Source: Ifrita kowaldi
Taxonomy: Eukaryota; Chordata; Aves; Passeriformes; Cinclosomatidae
Assembly: GCA_013398055.1 (NCBI GenBank)
Contig: VZRS01009482.1
Span: 155,229-219,228 of the forward strand
Length of the DNA stretch: 64,000 bases
Direction: 5' to 3'
In this document: positions 50,301-61,693 of the stretch, in pieces
Numbering within the stretch: position 1 is the stretch's first letter
How the letters are laid out: every line of letters starts with the position of its first letter
Position numbers and translations under genes: made by a program
The notes under the pieces: generated by a model
Seen by the model: the letters and a program-made list of their open reading frames with translations, nothing else
Told to the model about the DNA's origin: nothing
The model's database searches: none

Positions 50301-52126
50301 AGTGGAAGAAAGAACTTGTTCCTTTTTGTTCTTACTGATACTTGAATATGCATACTTTATAGATTTCCTAATTTCTGCCTATAAAACTTAAGTAAATCCT
50401 GAATTCTTAGTAGAGAAAGTTGTTGCTGCTCCAGAAGATTTCAGATTCATGTTACCAGACTTCAGTCTCCTTCCTGTCTGATAATAAATATGATTAAAAC
50501 CTTAAAGATTGTAGTTATTCACAGAAATGAAAGCAAAAGAATGAAGCTTCAAAAATGAAAATGCAGAAGAAAGAGACTTGAGATACAAGAAACTAAGAAA
50601 AGAGTCTGGGGTACATCTGTGAGGAACACACAACTAAAAGTGTTTTTTAAAGATAAGGCTGTATTATGATGGGACACTTTGAAGGAAAATTAGAACCCTT
50701 TTCTCCTAAAAATGCGCAGTGAAATATGACTGATAGAAATGTTTTCTAAAGCAGCTTTGCAAGCAGTGTGGATTGGGGCCAAGCCACATTTGAACTGTTT
50801 CTGAAACCAGACAAATAGGCATTGTTTATCCTAGACTAGCCAGACTGTTTCAGAAAACAGTTCCGTCAGAGCAACATTCATTTCTAGTCCTAATTAGTTT
50901 CCAGAACGATTGTAGAGGGAGGACGTTTTTCATCCACATCCTTTCTGACTGTCTCTTTCTTCTCTCCTCCAAATCCCCCTCCTCTTCATCGCACTGGAGT
51001 AATTGCAGCCATCATGTGCATGTGGAGCTAAACTGAGCCCTGGCAGAGCTGGTGTGCTGCACACCAGCAGAGCGAGGGCAGACTTAAAATGGTAATGCAC
51101 TCCCTGTACTGACATCCCTGCTGTTCTACTGCTGATGAAGTCTGGTGCTGGAAGGTTTCTGGAAAAGGCTTGATTAGTATACCTTTGCCTTGTTGTTAAG
51201 ATACTGTATTAATTTGAACCAGATACAGTTTATTTATTTCAGCCTTTAAAATGTCTATTCAGCACTTCCAGAGGCTTCTCACCAGTAGATATTATTTATC
51301 TCTGGCATTTAAAAGAGAAAAAAGAGAAAAACCCCTTCTTTTCTGAACTGGTTGGTTGTTTTGTTTGTTTGTGTTGTCTTAATTCCTCTGTATCTTAGCA
51401 CAAAGTGGAAGATTATTAATACCATGTTTTTCAAATTGCAGCATTTCTAAAAGTGATAATCCCAAATTAGATTTGATTTTTACCTGCAAAAGTAGTAGGG
51501 ACTGCTGTATCTGTTAAATAAGACATTCAGAAGAGACGCATCAGAGACCTTAGTCTTACTAAGAAAACAGATGAGTTGGCAAAAGGAAACATTTTTCTCT
51601 CCTTGTGTATCAACAAATATTTGGTCGTGTTGTCTTCCTAACCCCACCCACCAAGTTATTACTGAAAAATGTTATCTCAACTGGGAGGGAAGACAAGTTG
51701 TTAAGTAATTGTTAAAAATATTTAGCAAAAGGGTTGTAGGTTTTTACTTGACTGTGTAAGTTTTATTTATTTATGAGAGTGTTAAGTCATTAAATGCTTA
51801 TAATCTGCAAATATGCACGCCCACATGAGACAGAATGTGAACTTCAAGACAGAATTGAGAGAAATAATGGATTTAATAATTGGCTTTCTATCTTTGCAGA
51901 GTCTTGAAGCCAAGCTGTAACCTGGTTTTCATTAAAAGGGGTTGGGTATGGTTGTATAGTCCAGGAGTTTTGCACAAATTTCTGTACAATAACAACATAG
52001 GGGGAAAAATGGGCTTGGCAAACCCTTTTAAAGTATATGGGAAATTTTTGCATTATGTTACTTCATTGTTTTCTCTTTGAGACATTAACCACTTTTTAAT
52101 AATTTTTTTTTGTTCAATAAGCCAAG
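41356..52126 (+). other. Intron 1 of SH3D19, last stretch
   Basis: About 10.8 kb of mostly AT-rich intronic DNA ending in the T-rich tract before exon 2. Moderately GC-richer patches lie near 46,580-46,930 and 47,930-48,600, without a recognised repeat or coding exon. No RNA gene was seen. Confidence 0.55.
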
Positions 52127-52162
52127 GACCCTTGTCATCCATAAGAGCAGCAATCAAGAGAT
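52127..52162 (+). CDS. SH3D19: SH3D19 coding exon 2 (36 bp)
   Basis: A short exon preceded by a T-rich tract and the acceptor aataagccaag|g, and followed by the donor gat|gtaagt. It enters and leaves in phase 1. Together with the last base of exon 1 it encodes GPLSSIRAAIKR, and the last base passes to exon 3. The alternative AG five bases upstream would shift the frame into a stop, so 52,127 is the only acceptor here that keeps the reading open. The following exon continues as SSRTSSHSDQQRD, giving a smooth basic, Ser-rich segment. At 36 bases it is close to microexon size and divisible by three, so skipping would leave the frame intact. I identify it from phase, splice sites and sequence continuity; no conserved domain is present. 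Confidence 0.75.
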
Positions 52163-55100
52163 GTAAGTTTACTTTTCCTTTTTGTGAACTATAATACTGT
52201 AAGATTGCTACATCTTTATTTTTAGTAACTGTTTAACTTGGTATGTGAAAACAAAGTAGCTGTAAGTAAGCAGAAAGCTGAGGGGCTGTAATTTCTCTCT
52301 TTGGTTTTAGACCAGCTTTTTGTTCCTTCTTTCCAGTTACTGACACTCTCTTATTTATGCATTAATGCATCTGTGCACAGATGTGATCCATCTCTGAAGA
52401 GCTTGGGTTAGACGTTCCCAATTTTTAGTTAATTTGACAAAACAGAAGATTGTGTTATTTTAGTAGAAATCTGCAGCAACTGGTTTTTCACTGTACTGGG
52501 GGCAGAATTAGACTCATGTACTGGGCTTGTTTTGGAAAATAAAAGATTGTTTATTAATCTTGAATGAAAGTCCAAACTCTTTTTCCCTGATTTCAGCTTT
52601 CAAGTCCTTTTCCCTTTTCATGATGTTTCCAGGCAGAGAATTTCTTTAGATGCATCTTTCAAAGTATTTTATGCTGTTACTTCCTTCCATTTTTCAGTTT
52701 TATTTCCTTTCTGTCCATGACTTTAATTTCGTATTAATGAAACAACCCTCAGGATTCTGCTATGGGGAAAAATAAATTAGTGTATGTAGTACTGATTTGT
52801 TTCTCCTGGACCTATTAGTCAGGGACTCATTAGTGTGGATTAGATTGGAGGTAGTGAAAGGGCGTCATGAAAGCTTTACTCAGAGCAAGTCTGCATGATA
52901 CTGTAGTTAAAATGCAACACTTCATTTGTGCTGTTGCTGCCACAGATGGAAACTGGAAAACAGAGAGCATCAGATCACAGAGGGCCTTTTGTGGTGGAGT
53001 CAGAATTTATTCACAGTGCCTAAGCCCCAGTACCTTGCCAAACTGAGAAATCATCTAAGAGATCACTAAGCATTTGATATCTCTGTTTTTGAAAATGTAG
53101 TAGCAAGTGATTCTTTGTTTTGAGGCATAATCACGTAAAAATCTAGTCGAGAATCTATGGCTTATGTTATTTACTTATTAATATTAACATGTGAATAACT
53201 ATGATGAAATATAAGTACCATGTGAATTATGCAGGTAATAAGCTAGCAAAATAATATCCATGTACATAGCAAGGCGCTGTATATGGAACTATAGTTCTTT
53301 GTGTGCCAGTACCCAGTGCTGTTAGGATTGACCTGTGTTAAAACGGACACTGAATATTCCTAACTCCCCTTGCCATTAATCTGGAAAAAGTATGGTATTC
53401 TCTGGACAAGTGCATTTCCCTAACAGAGTTAGAAACCCGTCTTTCTTATTCCTCCCTGGGCTCTTATTCTCAAATTTTCAAGAAACGTGATAAGTATGTA
53501 CAGGGTTTCAACTTACCCACTTGAGGACAATGCTATGCATCACTTGTTTTGATAAGTTTCACCCTGTCTTGTGGCCAAAAAGAAGGAGAGTTTATTTTCC
53601 TTTGTTGCCCTGACCACGACTCTGGATAGAAAGACGTGTCATTTTCAGTTATTTGACTGCTCCATAGGGTTCAGGAAAGTGAGCCCAATGTAATTTGAAG
53701 GAAGCAAGCATGTGAACATGAGATCTGCTCAGGAGTAATCTTTTGATCTCAACTCTTAAAAAGTTATCCCAGGATCTTTAATGATGGTCTCAGGCCTGGA
53801 CACAATGATGGTCTGAGGCCTGGACACATCACTCTTAGCCAGCTCCCACTGAAATCAGTGAAACTATTTCCATTGATGCCAGCACAGCAACGTGCACAAG
53901 AATGCCAAAGAAAGTAGAAAGGGGGAAGCAAAACGCTGCAGCAGTGAGACAAAAGGGAGCAATGTTTTCACTCGCTTCTCCACTCTTCCAGACCAGGGTG
54001 TTGTTAGGGAGCAGGGCTACAGAAGCAAGTCTCTTTTCCTAAAATGTTGGAAGAATATGTGGGCTTGCTCTGTTCTCCTTCTGCCCTAAGCAAATACATG
54101 GCTGAATGAAGGACGTGTAGCAGCTTGTATGCACTCTGAGGCTGTGGCTTTCCATTTGGCAGGTTTGCAGCCATTTTTGGCTGTGGGTTTTGTTTGTTTT
54201 TCATTTTGTTTGTTTTGCTTGGGGGCTTCCTAGGTTCTTTTGGCTCCCACTTTTTCCCAGCCAGATCAATTCCGTGACCTCATTCTCTTCTCCATCTGCA
54301 CAAACATTTGGGCTGGCATAATGCAGGGAATGGTGCAGAGGCAGGAACATACAGCCCAAGGAAAGGTGTAGGAAGGAGTGAAGTGCCTTCATAAATCATG
54401 ATTGTCAAATTTGGTTAAAACTACAGGCTTACTCTAAGGGTGTAGTTACGAAGATTTTATTCAGCAGCAATGCCAGCCCCTGTGGTGCCTAACAGATCAG
54501 CTGTGAAAAGGGTGTAAAGGACTACCCTGGGGGTGGGAAGAGGAATCCCTGTTACCGCCCTAGGTTATTTTTTTGTCAGTTCCCTCCCTGAAGTTGCACA
54601 AAGAAGCACTGGAGCCAGGAAACAGAGGCAGGAAAGAGACTTATGTTGGGGGTAGCATGTTCCTTCCCCTGTGCTGCTGGTGGTGTGAGCCCAAGGTGAG
54701 CAGGTTCAGGGAGGTAAACTGAGACAAAAACTGTACAGACAGTGGTTCTTTTTTTATCACTGTGAACTCGCTGTGGGGTCACATGAGTGCTAACGTTCAT
54801 TCAAGGGGAATCAAAAATCCATGTTTGGAAGGGGAATTGGGCATCACCATCTCTTTAGCTACACTCAAGCGTTAAATCAGCCCAGCTGTAATGTCAGGCA
54901 ACCTAATATTTCCCTGAGGTGCCTGGAAACAGAACCAGAAAAGGAGCAAGACCTCCCCCTTGTGCCAAGAAACAGTTTTGGGAGAAAACTCGCTTACTTC
55001 AGAGGTGCATGAAAAATTCGAGTTAGTTTGAACCTCCACATCTACAGAGATAGTCTAATCAGATGTTGGGTGAAATCAAGGCTCTTTTTTCTGGTGTTGG

Positions 55101-58100
55101 TTTGAGGATTATCTGATTATTTTAGTGTTCCCTGAAGAAGGACTTCAGTCATGTAACACCTTTGATATTGCAAAGACCGCAAGTGTGGCCTCTTTCATGA
55201 GTCCATTCTGTCAGTTCTTCAAACTGCATCACTTTGTAGGTAAGGGAGGGAGTGTTCGCCCACCCTTGAGGCTTTCCTTGAGAACTGTAATGAATAATCT
55301 TTATTCCTAGGCATCTATAGAGTGAAACAAGTAACTTCTCGGTCTAATAGTCTCCATATTTCATAGGTTTGGTAGAAGTGTCTAGCCGGGTTTTAGAAAG
55401 CATTGAATGAAGGTGTGTTTTTAAATATTAGCACACGTCCTTTTTGTAGAAAGGCTTGGCCTATTTGAGGCTATCTTTCCAGTCTTTAATGCTAAATTAA
55501 ACTTGTTTTTTAAACACTCTGCAACAACAAAACTGTTCAGTATTTCTTACAGATTTGCTAATGGAAGCATGGAAATATTGTTGGCTGTGTGTACATTGTG
55601 GAGGACCTCAGTGCTCACAACAGAACCTTATTTATCTCTGAGCAGATCCTTGAATTATCGTCAGTTGTCTTTGTATTGCCCTAAAAGGTTGCCTGAAAGA
55701 CTGTAATTTCTAGCCCAGCTCTCTTCCAAAGGCTCAAATCTGCATGTCAGACTTCTGTTGCCACCAGCTTGTCTGTAGCATCAAAGTTTATGGGTTTGTG
55801 GTATAATGGTGATTGTACTTACACAGGCATTTTGATCCCATAGCTTAAAATGCCCCCTGCACCATAATCTGTATGTATTTCAAATACAAATAACATATTA
55901 AGTACACTTGAAAAGTAGGACCCAGAGAAGGAACAGTAGTGGAAAAAATTTGAAACATAAGTGTGCAGCACAAATAGAGTACCCTGTGCCTCTGCACATT
56001 TAAAAATTACTGGAAAAAGCCCACTAAATAGTTCTTCTAAGAAATATGTACAAAAGAGGAATCTATAAGTCACTGATCTGCCCTCCATTTACAGTGTTAC
56101 CATTAATCCTTTATGCTATACTAGGTTAAACACATTTAGATGCCTCATTGACGCTAACAGAAATAAAGAGTGACAATCGTAGGAGTTAATTTGATCCCCC
56201 CCCATCCCGCCCCACACAAGACCAATAAAGTTATAAGATGAAAAAGTGAGGTTTTTATGCACTAAGTTTCCTCTCCTACCCCTTCTGAAGCTACATTGCT
56301 TGTTTTACTTAAATACCCCTAAGCATAAGCTTCTGGAAATGTTAGTGATTGTCACCCTGAGCATTTCTTGTTGTTGAAGTTGAGAAACGAATTGTTTTCA
56401 GTTGTCAGTTATAAACTAGCACTGAAATACATTTCCATTGACTCCCCTGATGGAAGAGGGTTTTTTTAAATCTTAAAACTGTCATAATTTGAAATCTGGG
56501 GGAAAAATTAATAGTATGCTTTTTCAAGGCAGTCCACAAAGGGAATGAAGAATGGACTTAAAGGATTGAAAGACCACAAGGCCAGAAAAATCATTGCAGG
56601 TTTTTTTCTTGTGTTTATTTTTAGGTCAGGTGTGTACTATATTTTAACCGATCATGTATTTTTTCATGCACTTTTTAATTTAAACTCATTTATTTGAAAT
56701 GGTGAAGGAATAAAAGCTGTGCAAGTCTGGGGACAAGGGTTATTTAGAAAGTTTATATTCTCTTTTCCCTAGCATTTGTGGAATACCTGAGAGCAGAAGA
56801 TGCAGTAGCTTTCACCTCTGTTTCTGCTGTGGATTTAAATCCTCTTAAGAGCTTCCAAAAGAAAATATTTTCTAAAAGTGAGGTTGTAAAAAAATGTGAC
56901 AGCAAAAGTAGAGGAGATGTTGACAGAAGAAGGGAAGGCCTTTGTCGGTGTCATTAAAAAATAAATGTTTATATTAAATGTTTATACACATGGAAGTAAC
57001 TTGATTCCATAAATGCCTGAGATTTTTTTTTTTTTTTTCCCAGAAAAATTAGCACATTCTGAAAATGTATAGAATGGCTTGGACATCAGTCCTTTTAAAG
57101 AGACATGTTTATATATATATCGACTAGTAAAGTTAGTTTTATATAAATATTTTAAATGTGTTGTTTTCAAGAGAGTTTATTTGTTTACTTAAACTTTGGA
57201 GCTTGATGGATTACATAGATACCTCACTGGGAATTTTTTTTGCCTATGTTAAGAAAGGAAAAAGTCTTTCAGGCTTTTTTTAGGGTTTTCCTGTTTGTTT
57301 TAATAACTTTGATAAATAGAAGCACATTTAGAGTCTCACAGGAGGAAATAGCTTGTAGAATTTATCTAAAAACGAAGAAATAGTGAAGTAAGGTGACAGG
57401 CTTATCAATTCAGTTTTACATTCCTCATTAATTAGCTTTTATTTCTCCTGCCTTTATCGTTGGTATTCGGCTCTAACCCAAGCAGTTGTATTGGATACTC
57501 TTACCAAAACAACACTTTCTTCCATTGTCTTTGCAAAAGTAATCTTGGTTTTGATTGGTTTGAGTCAGTTTGGGGGCTTTTTTCCCTCTAATGTGTGTGT
57601 TAGATCAGTGCTGTGTTGAGATCTCTGGAGAAAAAAGTGAAGGCGAGGTGTTTACTTAGTCAAACAATTTTTACGGAACTGATTTAGATGTGAAATGCCC
57701 AAAGCTTTGAGGTGTGCCTCTTACTGGGATCAACCTGCCTACCAATACCTCTGTGGTAGGTGAGAGTATAAATTGTGGGATCCCAACTTCTTTGCACCTA
57801 TATCAAGTTCTCAGTGTAACTCATCATTTTTGGAAGGGAGAAAATGCAGACCCAAATGAACCCAAATTTTAAACTAGAAAAAATATTCGAAGATATTTGA
57901 TTTCCCTCTCCTCATTCCCACGGTGGTTCCTTGTTGAGCCATACAGTGGACATTTCCATGTTCAGTTATATTCTTCTTCATGGTTAATTTATTGCAAGGA
58001 AAACTTCTAAACAGCCGCTGTTAAAATCAGCATGTGACTAGAAATAAAATGTACTTTTATTTTCATTTTTTAAGACACTCTATTATGAGTAGACATTACA

Positions 58101-59183
58101 GTTGTCTCCTTACGATGCTGGCACATGCTCTATCCTTGCATGACTAACCCATTTGATCATGGCTTCTGTCACTCTGAAGCCTCGGTTTGTTCTCCTTCAC
58201 CTCCTCTTTGTCTTCTGTAACCCCTTCTTTTTTTCCTCTAGCACTCATGAATAGTGCACATCCAAAATGCCCTGTCGAAGAGGTATGTCTGACACAACAC
58301 TCTGCGGCTCTTCAATCAAGTATGCTTTGCTGATTTCGGCTAATGATGCTGTGATGCTGCACAATAAGATGCTACCACTTCCTTAAATTGCACTTGCTAT
58401 GGAAAAAAATTTTCCCTTGGATAATTTGTTTTTCTCTCTAAAGAAATCCAAATGGAAATACAATGTGGCCATTGAAAAAAATTATTTGAATGTAAATATG
58501 ACAAAATCAGAAAGATGAAGAGGTCAGGATTTGCTTATTTTATGTAACTTGAAACACATGGGTTTGAAAAAAGAAAAGAAATGTTTCTGACTCTTAATCC
58601 AGAAGTGATTTAAACTTTAGCAAATATCTAGCTGGGAGCATTTAATATTTTCTTTTTACATGAAGGAGAGTGAAATATCTTTTTAGGTTCTGTGCCTTAG
58701 TACCTTTCCCTTCTATAAAACAAACAGAAAGAGTCATTAAATAAGATTAAAGAGCACATCTCAGGAATCATCCATCAAAAGGAAAAGCCAGATATGTTTA
58801 ACACTTCTTTTTGTTTAATTAATGTATCGTTTTAATGAAAGGAAAAGAAGTTTCAACTCTAGGGTCCCCACAATGCAGAATATAGGAAGGTGTGGGAACA
58901 AAGAAGACAGGGGACAGGACCATCTCTCTTGGTGGTAACTTGGACACAGAGGGACTTAAAATTATTATGAGACTGCACTCTGAATATTTTTAAAACTTCT
59001 CATATTTAATACAAATAATTTTTTTTAAACTTGGCCAGTCTTAAAATCTGGGATTTAGGATCAGATGCTCCATGTTCTCCATTTCATTGATAGTGGATTG
59101 GTAAGGGCTCTGCTGTTATCCTCATATTGGTGTGACAGTATATTTTAACCTCTTCAAAACTTTTGTTTCTTTTCTTTAAATAG
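52163..59183 (+). other. Intron 2 of SH3D19
   Basis: About 7 kb of AT-rich intron. It contains a 24-bp tandem repeat at 53,780-53,827 and two exon-like blocks, at 55,126-55,239 and 58,242-58,282, reported as findings. No transposon of recognised family was seen. Confidence 0.6.
53780..53827. repeat. 24-bp tandem duplication
   Basis: Two adjacent copies of aatgatggtctcaggcctgg plus four more bases, with one C/G difference between the copies. It is a simple local duplication in intron 2. Confidence 0.9.
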
Positions 59184-59226
59184 CTTCTCGGACCTCTAGC
59201 CATAGTGATCAACAGAGGGATAGAAG
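59184..59226 (+). CDS. SH3D19: SH3D19 coding exon 3 (43 bp)
   Basis: Bounded by the acceptor ctttaaatag|ct and the donor aag|gtatga. It enters in phase 1 and leaves in phase 2. It encodes SSRTSSHSDQQRDR followed by a split Arg completed in exon 4. The segment is Ser- and Arg-rich and likely disordered. It may be a target for phosphorylation, but that is inference from composition. Exon 4 continues the frame without a stop. Its length is not divisible by three, so skipping it would break the frame. Confidence 0.82.
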
Positions 59227-60490
59227 GTATGATGCTGTTATTTATATTGCAATTAGATGTCACTGTAAAACTTGTTGGTTTGTTTCACAGTATTACTTTT
59301 TATGTCTTTCTCCTCTAATTTATTTTTTTCCTTCCCTCTATCCTTTGTATGTTTAAAGTAGACTTGGAAAAAATAGAAGTTTGTATGTTTAAAGTAGACT
59401 TGCGAAAAATAGAAATACTTTGATTTTTAAAGCGCAATAGGTTAAGAGTTTGAGGAATTCTCTCATCAACTTTTGTGTGTGTCCTCAAAAAGGGAATGCA
59501 ACCAACCATCAAACCTCTGCAGAACTGTTTTATTTTCCTGACATCTATGTACAGGATCACTTCACAATGAAAATAAGCACACTTTCAAGCCTCCTTTCAG
59601 TTTCTCAAAGGGTATTGAGAAAGGAGGTCACCAACCTGGATGGCTGGTGAACTGAGTCTGCCATTATTTTAGATGTGAAGGAACTGTACCCCTCTTTTTT
59701 TTAAATTGTTTTTAAAATAGTTTTAGAAGTTATGTTTCTGCAGCTCTATTTCTGTCAGCAGACAGAAGCTTCCGTAAGCAGATGCTTTATCTGCTCACAG
59801 AAGTCCCTTTTCAAAGTGTTGTGTGAGATTCTGGCTGGATCTGTGGTGCTCCAGGGACCATGGCCTGGGAGCACGGGCAGCCCTGCAGCTGATGCTCTGG
59901 AACAGCTGGCACAGTAATGAACCAGGGGTGCTACCTGTGGGTCCTTCACTGTCACGGAAGTCCCTGTAGTACTGGATGATGGAAGCAAATAGGCCTTGTC
60001 CCCAAAGGCTTTGTGAGGCTTGTTCTGCCCCACTTTAGCGCCTTGGAAGGTTTCTCTTGAGCTCTGAGGGTACACAAGTTTTTAGGTATCCAGCCAAGAA
60101 GCAGTTTAAACTACTCTACTGCTTTCAGATTGTAGAAGGGTAAGGGGAAACACATGATTAGTTCTCTATTATCCCGTGAAGATCAAGACTTCTGCCATCT
60201 AATTGAGTTACACTTGTGTTTAGCTACTTTAAGCATGTAAATTATTTCACTGAAGCCAATAAACCTGCTTTTTGGCTGAGGCATTTAATTAGGTGCTTTG
60301 AATGGAAGCCTAAGCGTTTGTTAGAAAGGTCAGGTAAGTTCCTTTGAAATCATGGAAAGACACCTTTGGTTAAGTCAAAAAGACCTGATCTATTTTGGTT
60401 TCCCATTCTGGGAAAATCTTGAACTGTTACACTTAAAAGAACTATTTTTGAATGTTTTAGGTAATTATTCCCCTTTGCCTTCATTTCCAG
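59227..60490 (+). other. Intron 3 of SH3D19
   Basis: A 1,264-base AT-rich intron that ends in ttcatttccag. It contains the 36-bp tandem duplication listed separately. No other feature was recognised. Confidence 0.75.
59344..59415. repeat. 36-bp tandem duplication in intron 3
   Basis: Two adjacent 36-base copies, each starting tttgtatgtttaaagtagac, differ at only a few bases. This is a recent local duplication near the 5' end of intron 3. Confidence 0.92.
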
Positions 60491-60638
60491 GCGTCCTGAA
60501 ATTACAATAGTCGCTGCTGAACCCCTCCGGCCATCCTCCTGGTTTCCAGGTGCAAGTCCTGTCACTCCTCAAGGATTAGGATTCCCTTCTGCTTCATCTC
60601 ATGCTCAGTGGAGGAGAAATGAGCATCTTCCAGCTGAG
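60491..60638 (+). CDS. SH3D19: SH3D19 coding exon 4
   Basis: Acceptor tttccag|gcgtcc and donor gctgag|gtgagt are both strong. It enters in phase 2 and leaves in phase 0. It encodes RPEITIVAAEPLRPSSWFPG and then ASPVTPQGLGFPSASSHAQW, followed by RRNEHLPAE. The 148-base exon is rich in Pro and Ser, in keeping with the disordered N-terminal half of SH3D19 that carries ligands for other SH3 proteins. The final LPAE runs directly into the LPPSY motif of exon 5. No folded domain is seen. Confidence 0.88.
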
Positions 60639-60868
60639 GTGAGTGTGAATTTACATGAGGCATGTTTGATTTACAAAGGTAAAAAGCTCGTCAGGTTAGA
60701 GAGGAACAGTTTTTGCTTGCTTAGACTTTCATCACATTGAATAGAAGACTATGACAGTGTTCTCTTCCTCTGTATATATTAGTTTAGTATTTCTTAATTT
60801 ATATGCCACTTTCTTTTTTTAAAGTATCATATCTGGATGTGCCTGAATATTTATCCTCTATTTTGTAG

Positions 60869-61070
60869 CTTCCGCCATCGTATGAGCAGGTCATAAAAGA
60901 AATCAATCAAGTGCAAGTCAATACAACAAATAACAATAATGCTGCTGCTCCTAGACATACCACTACTTCTGCAACACAAACTGACTTTCCAGAGGAACTA
61001 ATAAACCATTTGCCAGGAAGTAATGTAAAAACTAGTGTGCCTACACACTGGGAAGCTGCAGGCTGTCGAG
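60869..61070 (+). CDS. SH3D19: SH3D19 coding exon 5, PPxY motif
   Basis: Acceptor ctattttgtag|ct and donor cgag|gtgagg. It enters in phase 0 and leaves in phase 1. It encodes LPPSYEQVIKEINQVQV at the start, a PPSY motif at residues 108-111 counted from the ATG at 10,540. PPxY motifs bind WW domains such as those in NEDD4-type ubiquitin ligases, so this is a plausible partner site (inference). A low-complexity NNNNAAA run follows, then TTTSATQTDFPEELINHLPG and THWEAAGCR. The 230-base intron 4 upstream is the shortest in the window. No folded domain is visible. Confidence 0.9.
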
Positions 61071-61693
61071 GTGAGGCTGTTTTGGATTTCTCCTTGATGA
61101 AAACCTTACTCTGTGTCCTGAAGATGTACTCTATGGTTGATCTGTGCAGCATTTAATATGAATAACAGTTAAATTTCTGTGAATTATTACTACTATAAAT
61201 TTCTGTAAAAATCCTTTCTTCTGAAAAGCTACCATTACATTCAGATTATAATTAAATCTTGAAAATTTTGTTCAATTCAGCCATAATGCTAATCAGAACT
61301 TTGGGGCCAGAGGAGCTCAGACATCTTATCAAAATAGCAGCACTTCATACATTCCGACTGAAAAGTGTACAAACCAAGCTGGGGATGCTACTGTACTCTT
61401 CTTTGGTCTGGATTTTGTTTGCATGCCCCTCAATGCTGCAAGTTAACAGAAAGCTTTGAACTCAACTTGTAGATACCGTGCATTTCAGCAATCTTCAGCT
61501 TATTCCTAAAGTTTGTATATTTTTTCATTCATCTTTCTAGATGTTCTTTTTAGGAACAGAACTGTATTTTTACAATCGCCAGGAGAGTTCTCAATGAAAG
61601 CCATCATGTTTACCATCCTGATGGCTGTCAAAAAATAACACAAATTAAATGTTCTGGAATAGATAAGTAAGACCTTTTATTTTCTGTTAGCAG
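61071..61693 (+). other. Intron 5 of SH3D19
   Basis: A 623-base AT-rich intron ending in the tandem acceptor ttagcag. Short isoforms that begin at the Met in exon 6 would need a promoter here or an upstream non-coding exon. I see no clear core-promoter element. Confidence 0.75.

Noticed and set aside
55800..55830. tRNA-like string (gtggtataatggtgattg)
   Set aside because: It looks like part of a D-arm, but no B box, anticodon arm or matching acceptor stem follows.
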